From Saccoglossus kowalevskii (Eukaryota; Hemichordata; Enteropneusta; Harrimaniidae), in contig NW_003153751.1 in NCBI RefSeq assembly GCF_000003605.2, positions 106,563 through 118,141 of the forward strand: a stretch of 11,579 nucleotides of DNA. Direction: 5' to 3'. Made by a program: the position numbers and the translations under genes. Within the stretch, counting starts at the first letter, position 1; each line of letters opens with the position of its first letter. Below the pieces are notes generated by a model. That model ran no database searches and was not told the DNA's origin. It saw nothing but the letters and a program-made list of their open reading frames with translations. This document shows, in pieces, positions 1 to 9,000 of the stretch.

Positions 1-1200
1 GGAGTTATAAAATGAAAATGAATTGTAAAAATGGTTTCATCATAAAATGCCATGTTGTGAGCCACCTAGGTTGCCGTACATGTGACAATTTTATCAAAAT
101 ATATGTATTCCACGCCAAGAATACATAAAATATTTCATGTTCACCACCCACGTATGTGTACGTGCAACTCCGTTCAACAGCCGCCATACATATACGTCCC
201 GGACATACATTTTATTTGTATCACCTAGGTTACCTGTTTAACCGCAGACCACTAAAACTGACTGAGGGTTGAAGGTAGATGCTACTCGCAATTTCCTCTA
301 TAAAAACAAACCTACTAAAAATATTGTCAGTGTTTTAATACTTCTAGACATCGAAACGTGCCTTGTCAGACCTTATATATCTTTTTTTTTTTTCACCATA
401 TGTCACACAGCAAAATGTTGAGATATTGAGATATATATTCGTTCCATAGAAGGTGGCAAGGGGGTAGCTGGTACAGGTTACAGGAACTAAAAAGCCATTT
501 TACGTTTTTTATGGGAAATAAAATGGAAAGTTCCATTTACATTAAAAAAAAGGTTTTTACACTTTACAGATAAAGCAAATTCCTAATTACATTTTTATAA
601 TATACTTGATAATTTGTGTTTAACAATCAAAATTGGAAATTGCGTATGAATTATGACATTTAATGTGGGAAATGCTTTCTACGCTTACAAAAAATAAGAT
701 CTTCGTACAAATTACCGATGAATAAAACAGCTGATTACATTTTACACCTTGCCCATGTCTACGAATTTGCGTTTTTTTATTTATTTAAATTACATTATTA
801 CGAAAATAAAAAAAAATGATTACAGCTTACGAAAATACCCCTTCGCGACCCTCATAGAAAACAATGGTTAACTGACAAAACATACTATTATCACTACATT
901 TTGTACATCGATTTTCTCCGAACTGAGTACGGTGGCCCAGATACTTTTATTCCATTTTCTTCATCTTCGTGACAAGAAATATCCAATATGTGAAAATGAA
1001 GAAAATGACAACATTTTTACTTCTGTGTAGCATTCCATACTGCCTTTTATAGCAAAATATATTTACATATTCAGTCATATTTTTTTTTATTTTGTAAACA
1101 TAAAAATCGGCATTTGTTTATCAAAGGATAGCTTAATACCGGTATACATGAACATCTGACAACGATCAATCGTTAAAAACAACTCAACCAACTAACCAAT
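1..1200. other. AT-rich non-coding flank, no gene seen
   Basis: This stretch is AT-rich with many poly-A and poly-T runs. I find no open frame with coding character on either strand. The only sizeable frame, on the minus strand near the left edge, is 60 codons, low in information and not flanked by convincing splice sites. AATAAA-like strings occur (for example near 529 and 720), but in DNA this AT-rich they are expected by chance and do not show a transcript end. Confidence 0.6.
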
Positions 1201-1900
1201 ATTAATAACAACGTCGGGAGTGGGAGACATGAGCAAAGGATTCTGGGACTTCACGTCATGCATACGTAATGAGGCAATTATAAAGTCTACACAGTGGGCG
1301 CAGAAGCCAACATGTTTACTTTTTAAATTATCGATAATTTTGACATACAGGATGGTTGTCATCGGTCGTTAAGCAACATAAAACGAGCGGAATCTTATGC
1401 AAAGACAATCAGCGCTGTTGGAAATTATATGACGGCTATCCTAACGAGATTTTAAGAGTTTTTTTCTGGGATTTTGAAACCGGAAGCAGTTTGGCGGAAA
1501 TCAAAAATGGCGGTGTAGCAACGAGTGGCGGATCGACGCCAATACATTTAAAAAGGTATCAATCATGTAACTGGTGCAGAGAAGTATACAGTAGCAATAC
1601 ATTTTATTTTGAAGGTGCGTATTTTACTGGGAATCTTTAAATGTATGTTTTAGCGAGTGCCGGACCAACTGGTTTTTGGGGTCACGGTGACATGCATCGT
1701 GACGTGAATGCCGTGAATTTCTAAAAACTGCTCAAGAAATTACACAAGTCGATGATAATTTTGAATACATTGAACAGTTTCTGTCAATTTGTTCCACTCC
1801 TTCATCGCCGTGATCAACGTTTTTTTCTGGCGACGTTCAGCGCTTTTCGTCGTCTTTCATTGACACGTGACCGAGTTTGTTTACATCTGAAATGAACTGT
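1200..1900. promoter_or_regulatory. Relatively CpG-rich block; possible promoter or non-coding first exon
   Basis: CpG dinucleotides are clearly denser here than in the surrounding AT-rich DNA, especially at 1380-1560 and 1805-1875. Visible motifs include a CRE-like cacgtcatg near 1252, a YY1-like aaaatggcgg near 1505 and an E-box CACGTG at 1864-1869. Two donor-like sites occur, AAAAG|GTATCA (GT at 1555) and GAAG|GTGCGT (GT at 1615). Either could end a 5' untranslated exon joined to the acceptor at 5508-5509. A frame is open over 1356-1640 but contains no ATG, so I do not call a protein. The promoter role is inference; the block could also be an old repeat or belong to another gene. Confidence 0.25.
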
Positions 1901-1962
1901 CAATAAGCCCTTGGAATGGCGAGCCCAGTCACTATAATTAACTGTACGCCAAGGCTGTATGG

Positions 1963-1980
1963 GTGTGTGTGTGGGGGGGG
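1963..1980. repeat. Short GT/G simple repeat
   Basis: A short (TG)n run is followed directly by eight G residues. It is an ordinary low-complexity tract with no evident function, and the G run is a likely place for length errors in assembly. Confidence 0.8.
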
Positions 1981-2102
1981 TGACTGGTAATTAGTGTATA
2001 AAAATAGACGAGGGATGAAGGCTTCAATTCAGCATTTTTTTAAACTAGAAAATCAGACAAAAGTAATGTCAAATTAAATTTATAAAAAATACCAATTTGG
2101 AG

Positions 2103-2322
2103 AATACTGTAAAAGGGTGAATTATTCACTAGGTTTTAATTTTGCTTATTTCACAGACTGGCAAATGCACTAAACTAAAACCCAGTGAATATGTAAAATT
2201 TAGCATAGAACACATTATGTTAATGATAAAACCGTGAATTTAAAACCCGCTGAACATGCCTTAAATGCTAAATCACTTCAGCGAAATATAAACCCAGTGA
2301 AAATTAATCATTTTACAGTATT
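2103..2322. mobile_element. Palindromic MITE, about 220 bp
   Basis: The left end AATACTGTAAAA (2103-2114) is the exact reverse complement of the right end TTTTACAGTATT (2311-2322). Complementarity continues inward imperfectly: the left arm has TTCACTAGGTTTTAATTTT, and the right arm carries the reverse complement of a TTTCACTGGGTTTATATTT-like sequence. The element codes for nothing, so it looks like a non-autonomous, foldback-type DNA transposon. The outer TA could be the target duplication of a Tc1/mariner-type insertion. The short AAACCCAGTGAA motif recurs inside the element and again near 8092, where a decayed relative appears to lie. Confidence 0.7.
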
Positions 2323-5028
2323 AGTTGCTCTTTAGAATATCACTTTACCTTTACATCAAGAAAACTAAACAGATTGACCCCTATTTACGAATTCTTAGTG
2401 GTGTACACAGTTTTACAGTTGGGGGCATAGAATTTGTTATATGCACGAATCACAGGACTGGGTATGAACCAGAACGGTCACGAATCATAGACTTCGTCTC
2501 ACAACAAATTTGCTTTCTGGTTTAAAATTACAATGGATAACAAAAGATAGATTTAACATTGTAAACAACATAAACAATAGTGTCCCGTGATTCCTTGGTG
2601 CAATCCCTGGGTTGGGCAGGTTCCCCTTTAACTGTTTAATTTTAGTTACAAATGATATTTACGATTTGAGGATTGTACAGTATTATGTACAAAATTTTGA
2701 GAAAGTCATAGACACCTCATATTGTAGGACCCCCCAAAAATGTCAAACCAACAAACAAAATTTTGTTTGCAGAATAATTCCACAGTTCCTCTATCTGTTA
2801 GATAAAGAGACTGTGATAATTCCTAATGTTCCTATTTTTTCGTTCTGTTTGTTGGAACAAACAAAAATGGTTCATCTTTCATAAACTACAAAGAAAGAAA
2901 TATGATCTTTCATGGGTTCTTCCCGTTGGTTTAGGGACGGATCATTATAAATTGAGGGTTGAGGAGAGCACCTCGATTGTCGCACTGTGTTATATTTGGC
3001 AACGTGCATGTTTAGTTTTAAATCAGCTAAATCAGTAAACCCAGCTAAAAATTAAACAGTATTCCCTGAAGAAAACATCCAGGCATTTTCACTGCCAGAC
3101 GACCTCAACTGCAAAAAACAACGGTCAAAAACTCTAAACAAATATTGGGCTAGTTGTTGAGTCTCCAACAGTGTAGCAAGATTACCCCATGTGCAACATA
3201 TATAAATATGGTTGCTCGAGCCAGCAAAAATTACCGTGTATACATGTTCCACTTGAGCTAAGTTCGGCTCTATAAATCCTTGGGGTTCAGCTCTGATAGG
3301 ATTCGGCCCGACATGCTTTGGGCTGTAAACGCATCAAGCTGAAATCGTATTGCTATCTCGTCCCACCAATGACTTATACACGTATGTTGCAAAACTGTGT
3401 GGACACTTAACGAATGGTAGCATCCATGACCAAAAAATAAGAGCTGTTCGATGGGGACGTTGGGCAATAATCCTTCACTGCATCCTTGCTTGTCTTCTTT
3501 GATCATACCTGTTTCATAAGGAGAGTACCGATATATTCTGCATTGGCAACAACACAAGCACAACACCAAAATTGTTTTGAGCCGTGTTGTTTTCATAATA
3601 AGTAATTCGGTTCTGAACAAACTGGATTGAACTCGAGCGGGTCTCGGCTCTTGTCGTCCCAACTGTGTAAATGCATTGGAGATAATTTCCTGTTAATCGA
3701 TGGGAGGAGCAGTGGTTCGGCTCCTATAGTATGCTGTCGTGTAAACGTAGCAATTTTTTATATTGATTACCGGTATATTGATTACATGGTTACTATCAAT
3801 TTTTTTGTTTATCATGGTTCTTGTGTGTATTTATTCTCAGCTTAATAATCTTATTCATGTGGGCTTATCTGATTTATAATCAGGGATTTGTTTAAACAAG
3901 GGAACAGGGGCGCAGCACCCTCATACCGTGGCCATGTGCCCCCTTACCATGGGGAGCAGATCCTCTGGCAACCATAAAATTCAGAATGACCAGGGATCAC
4001 ATGTGGCCACAGTCTTCAACTGTGACCTGTCTGATAGTAATTTTGGCCCCAAGATACAGGTAGCCATAGAAGCTTCATTTTAACTTAGAATTATCAAAAA
4101 CTCCACACCCTGGTAGGGAGAACCCTATCTCCCCCACTTGGTGGCGCCGCTGAATTGCAGTGCTCCCGCTTGCAGTTTTTTTCTAGGAAAACTCCTGCAT
4201 AATTATCTGATATTTTGGTGCATGAAGTAAAATGTATACTAATTATGCAACAATTACTTTATTCTCAAGATAGTAGGTCAAAAGTTGTAGTAAACAGCAC
4301 AAATATTGCAGAACATTTATGTACATGTACATTTGGCTGTGATCTAATTTTCAGCACAGGAAACTGACGTCTCTCTAATGCGACCTCATTATCTTATTAT
4401 TGAAAATACAAAAGAACCAAGTTGGAAGATTTGTTTGATGAACACCCACTTTTTCTGTACCCTATCTTTCTAAATTTATACATGTTACTGGTATATGGAA
4501 TTTTGTAGCATTCTTTGTCGCTCAAGCAAACATAGAACATTTCATATTTTTTAGGCGAGTTGTGTTGAGCATGTTCCAAAGCAGGATTCAAAACTATACG
4601 TTATATATATAATTTTTGATGAAAAGATATTTTGGGTGTTTTGTTTGGAATTTATTTTCACTGATTTTTGACAAGTTGAATGTAAAATATAAGAAAAAAG
4701 TTGTATCACCTTTAATCTCTCTTAATAATCTCTTAACCTTTTCACGACCAATTTTTTTCTGCACTTTTTTTTTAATTTCTTCAATATTTCTGAAAATGAA
4801 CCCTAATTTTGGAGCCAACAAATTTTTGTAGGTTTTTTTAAAAAAAATGTTTTCCCAATCTTCTGAAGGATAGCTGGACTGTTTTGTGAATTTGTGATGA
4901 AAAGAAGGGACTGATGGGGAAAAGGTTTAGTTTTGTTGGATTTTATTGGACTTTACTCACAGTATGGTGTTTGGTTGACATTTAATTTATTTACTTCTAA
5001 GCTAGTTTTTTCAAGGTTATTTTGCTGT
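2323..5028. other. Long stretch with no supported gene
   Basis: Several frames of 60-130 codons are open here, but none shows a recognisable domain or matched splice sites. The longest is on the minus strand (3662-3270) and has its first ATG at 3596. The part around 3895-4160 is less AT-rich than its surroundings and may be an old repeat that I cannot classify. The part at 4590-4850 is very T-rich, with overlapping open frames on both strands that reflect base composition. If the coding gene downstream has a far-upstream first exon, this stretch would be intron. Confidence 0.5.
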
Positions 5029-5460
5029 GAAACTAACTGCCCAATTACATCAATATTTAATATAGGTTCTTTAGGGGAAAGGAGAGCTCTGTCAAGGTTT
5101 GTTCATTTTATGATGATATTTTCAATTCTCTTATTTTTTACAAATATTTTGTAATTTTTGGTAAAAAATTGCTTTTTTCAACTTCTTCTTCAAAACTACC
5201 AGTTCAATTGCTTTGATACTTAGTATGTAGGTTTCTTGGGTTGACCTTTATCTGATTTGTCCAATTTGTTATGATATCTTCAATTCTCTATTTTTAGCGA
5301 ATATATTTGTCATTTTTAGTAAAAAATTATATTTTTCATTTTTCCTTGAAAACTGCTTGCTCAATTGCTTTTGTACTTGGTGTGTATGTAGCATGGGCAG
5401 ACTTCTGTAAGAATTGTTCATTTCATGACAGAATTTTTAATTCTGAAGTGGATTCAGCAA
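5029..5460. repeat. Diverged tandem repeat, period about 158 bp, nearly three copies
   Basis: Three successive units share an ordered set of landmarks. These are an AAACTnnn...CAATT start (near 5029, 5193 and 5350), a TTCTTTAG / TTTCTTGGG middle, a TTTGTTCATTT-like segment, and a TTCAATTCTC-like end. The AATTCT core falls at 5124, 5282 and 5439, giving offsets of 158 and 157 bp. The copies differ a lot, so the array is old. It ends about 50 bp before the first coding exon. Similar diverged satellites are common in marine invertebrate genomes. Open frames over this block are by-products of its composition. Confidence 0.65.
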
Positions 5461-5494
5461 TAATAAATGCCATAATAAATGAAAAACAAATATT

Positions 5495-5509
5495 TATTCT
5501 TTTTTGCAG
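5495..5509 (+). other. Splice acceptor 9 nt upstream of the start codon
   Basis: A T-rich tract runs into TTTTTTGCAG with AG at 5508-5509, a strong 3' splice site. In the frame of the first exon a TGA lies at 5513-5515, so coding cannot come from upstream through this acceptor. The leader must therefore be an upstream non-coding exon or, in lineages that have it, a trans-spliced leader. The untranslated part of this exon would be only 9 nt. Confidence 0.65.
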
Positions 5510-5511
5510 AC

Positions 5512-5526
5512 ATGAAGAATGTCTAA
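5512..5526 (+). promoter_or_regulatory. Four-codon upstream ORF overlapping the main start
   Basis: An ATG at 5512 opens a four-codon frame (MKNV) that ends at the TAA at 5524-5526. It overlaps the main ATG at 5519 in a different frame. Both ATGs lie just after the acceptor. Such an overlapping short frame can lower translation of the main frame or require leaky scanning or backing up of ribosomes. The main ATG has an A at -3, which favours its use. A regulatory effect is inference. Confidence 0.4.
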
Positions 5527-6028
5527 CTACAAGAATGAGAAGAGTACAGAAAATGGTAAAAAACTAGAAAAACCAATAGATCGTCAACGACCAAGCACCG
5601 GTAGAAATCATTGCCGTCCTCATCTTGAACGAAAAGAAAGCAAATCATTATCAGATCTTCGAGCTGCTGAAACGGAAGAACCGATTCGAAAACTAAATGA
5701 CAAAAGGAAACCGATTGATTCGGATGAATTCAAGGAAGTTTCGCAAAATGTGCAAGACGATGGTGCAAGAGGGAAAAACGGAAATAACAGTGACGATCAA
5801 AAACGACTTGTCTTGCTGTCGACAAAAATACGGAATTACTCACAGATCGCTAATGCTGTTTTGCCAAATGTGATTTTAGTGCAATATAAATATGATAACG
5901 TGACGTTGGAATCATTATTACATCAGATATCGCAGACTTTAGACAAACAGACAGTGCAGAGTATTGCCTGCATACTTCATTCACAACCAGGTTCTGTTAC
6001 GATATGTAGTAATGGCGACAGTAAAGAA
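5519..6028 (+). CDS. Coding exon 1: disordered N-terminus and first half of the DUF4347 domain
   Basis: This exon encodes residues 1-170. The ATG at 5519 is the first in-frame Met after a TGA at 5513 and has A at -3. Residues 1-95 are rich in K, E, R, D and N. From about residue 96 the sequence becomes domain-like: KRLVLLSTKIRNYSQI, then a buried-looking VILVQY strand (118-123), a helix around 127-142, and the SIACILHSQPGSV strand-loop with His 154, which fits the SHGs.G motif of DUF4347. The donor at 6029 (GAA|GTAAGT) is strong and leaves phase 0. Without splicing, the frame stays open into a MITE up to 6274, adding a transposon-derived tail. Confidence 0.82.
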
Positions 6029-9000
6029 GTAAGTATATACAGTGAAACCTATCTAAGGGACGACGTCAAAAGATCAATGTCGGATAAAATAATTATTTCC
6101 TTTAGTTTGGGGGTTTCCATCCTACAAAAACGATTTTATTTTTTAATGAAGTCAAAAAAACCTTGGAGTATTTGTAGTTCGTTTTTTTTTCTATCCAATC
6201 ATGGACGAAATAACCGAAAAGGGAAAAAAACAGAAAAATGGTTTGGCTCGAGTGTAAATCTGTGCTTCAAATGAGGTGCATTTGTAAAATCTTTTTACAC
6301 CCACCCGACAACCAACTGCTATGCAATACTACTGTCCGATTATCAATTTGTATTTAATGGTGAATGTAGTCTGACGCCATGACCAATATTTATCAATTAA
6401 GTTTCAGTGGGGGGTAGAGGGGTTTGGAAAAAAACTAAAGGAATTAAGTTTTTTATCCGACATCGATCTTTTGACGTCGTCCCTAAACTGAATACAAATA
6501 GACTGAGAAATTTATTCAGTTTAGGGAGGTGATCAAAATAAAATTAACGGTTTCCAGCTTGGTATCCCTGGAGCTCTGCTGGTCTGCTGTCTTCCACATA
6601 GTTCTAAGCTATATGCAAATTTATGCAAGAATATTTAAGTTCAGTGTGATGCCTTGTTTTCACAAGTAGACTGGACAGATTGAAATGCATAAATTGCTGT
6701 AACATTGGACAATTAGCATAATAAATATTTCTGAACGTACATACATTTTAGGACATTGTAAGGATCTGCGTGTCCTATTTTTTGGCGTCACGCCTCTTTT
6801 CCCTATGTTAGTACAGTAATTTTAGACATATTTAGGCAGATTACGTTTGCAATTTAGGGATGTGGCAATTTTGTATTTAAAAAGCAATCCAAGCTATCTT
6901 TAAGCCAGCTAAATGTTAAGTTACACTCAGGCCGTATTGTACGCAAGCTTGTTAGCCAGCTTAACCCTTATCTAATGTACCGGTACTTTTAAATTGACTT
7001 GATCAGATGAGGGTTAAAGATACCTAATTGTGAAGTGACCTAGACTGGCCCAGCCGTTGACAATTTTATAATTCTTTTTTTTAATCTCAGTCTGTTGCAA
7101 AATTTATTTATTTATTTATTTATTGCTATTAATTCAAACTATGCAGTGACATTTTGAAACCTGGGATTGGAACACTTCGGTGTGTGCGGTTGTGCGAAAG
7201 ATTCGACACGTCAAGTCACACATGTTATATTATGTAGAACATATTATCAGCTTACAATTAATTCTACTCATTAGCATATTTATATTATCAAAAACATGGT
7301 GATAGCTATAGAAGGAGAACAGACTAGTTGTAGAAATTTAGCATCTAGGCAAAAATCTACAAACTCTTTCCTGAATGGAATTACCATATAAAATTGACAC
7401 AACTGGGCCAGTCTAATCATACTGTGACAGTAGCATTTCTAGATGTTGTTAGTATGCACATAGCATTTAGACCTGACATTTGACCCCACATATATGTTTG
7501 GTTTTGTTTTGTTTTAAATGTTTTTTGTGCTAGGTGACAGTTCTGGACATTGAATGTCACTGTTGTCTCTCCTGTTGTTTTTTCGACACACATAGTGCAT
7601 TTTTGCCACAGAAGTCATATTTATGTTTGGGACTACATGACAGGGCTGTGTGTCTCCTTATCAAATGGCAACTTAATGTGCTATCCTGGCGTCAACCAGG
7701 CTCGGTTGAACACAAAGCACCTGCAGACCTTAACCAAGGTTCCCCCAAAGTCGCATTCGTTAGTGAATGAATCTCGGCCAGTGGAATTAGCCTTCCCATT
7801 GAGTCGGTGGCACACTCAACCAGGGTAGGGGTCGACCCTTTTGATGTTCAGTCTAAGGTAGAATTTGAACTTGGGTCTACCGGTCATGAGTCTGATGCGA
7901 CAACCTCTGTGCTACCAGTAACCGGATTGTTATAATATTACGTATTTGTCTCCAAAATGTGGAGCTATTCAAATATTTTATCATATTCAGTTTGTTTTAA
8001 ATTAACAGATTCCCAGTGAAACAACAAGCTCTACATTTTCATGCATTTTCATAGCAGACTTCACTTATTAATGAACATAGCAAAATTGAAACCCAGTGGA
8101 CAATTAGTTGTTGATATGTGATATAATTTGTCTGTTTAGGTGGTAACACTGTCATCGCTGTCTGATCAATCCAGCATCAGAGAATTCTTCTGTACACTGG
8201 TGAAGAGTCATCTTGATAAAGACGATGTGTCCGCTAGGATTGACCTTTTGGCTTGCAACGCCACACAGAATACGGATGGTGCTGTCATTGCAGAACAACT
8301 GGAAAGTCTCACTGGGGTAAGAGTAGTTTTACTTGCCTTGAAATTAATGAAGAGGTTTAATTCTCTTGGTACAAATGAAAAATTACCTGTTGTCCTGCAT
8401 ACATACAAAGGCTCTAGGTCAACACTCATGACATGTACAGTTGTCTGCCACATGCGCAAGTGATGACTCCCTCAGAACAACTGGAAAGTCTCACTGGGGT
8501 AAGAGTAGTTTTTCTTGCCCTGAAATTGTTGAAGAGGTTTACTTCTCTTATCTGTGTAAACATGCATAGCTCAGGGGTAGATGCTTATTTGTGAACAGCG
8601 ACACGCTAAGATCATCTGGCACATGCGCAAGTGATGCGCCAATGCTTTAATAGGCTGATGTATGTGAGGGAACAATAATGAAACGTAGAAAAAATTACGA
8701 TATAGAATGATCTGAATAAAGAAACACAGTCTTGCAGTAGAGATAGTATACGTATTCTGTTCAGTGTCTCACACGTTGACCTGACCTGACCTAACCATAT
8801 CTAAGATCACCTGACCTGACCCGACCTAACATGACCTAACCACACTTTTATTATTTTCTCAGGTGTCTGTTGGTATCTCCAAAGAAATCCTAGGGTCTGA
8901 TATTCAAATCAATAGGACAGGAGATGGTGGTAAAATCAGGTGAGTTTACCCAGAATGCATTGCATATCCAAATCAATAGGACAGGAGATGGTGGTAAAAT

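Noticed and set aside
1356-1640. Open plus-strand frame of about 94 codons
   Set aside because: It opens on TTG and contains no ATG. It has no domain I recognise, and no splice acceptor that would make it an internal coding exon stands out.
3270-3662. Minus-strand frame of 130 codons
   Set aside because: The frame opens on TTG; its first ATG is at 3596, leaving 108 codons. The start (MKTTRLKTILVLCLCCC) superficially resembles a signal peptide, but the rest shows no domain or cysteine pattern, there is no promoter evidence, and a lone frame of this length is unremarkable over nearly 12 kb.
4594-4831. Overlapping open frames on both strands
   Set aside because: They lie in a T-rich tract, mirror each other and encode mostly Phe/Leu/Ile or Lys/Asn; this reflects base composition rather than coding.
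7534-7828. Two overlapping plus-strand frames of 78 and 92 codons
   Set aside because: Much of both runs through the minus-strand SINE. No domain is seen and the two frames compete.
7860-7920. Possible tRNA gene on the minus strand
   Set aside because: Box A and box B are present, but the acceptor stem and cloverleaf pairing are not convincing and a SINE body follows directly.
8208-8459. Minus-strand frame of 83 codons
   Set aside because: It is the antisense shadow of coding exon 2 and its donor region.
8778-8841. Interstitial telomere array
   Set aside because: CCTAAC units are mixed with GACCT units at irregular period; there is no run of true CCCTAA repeats.
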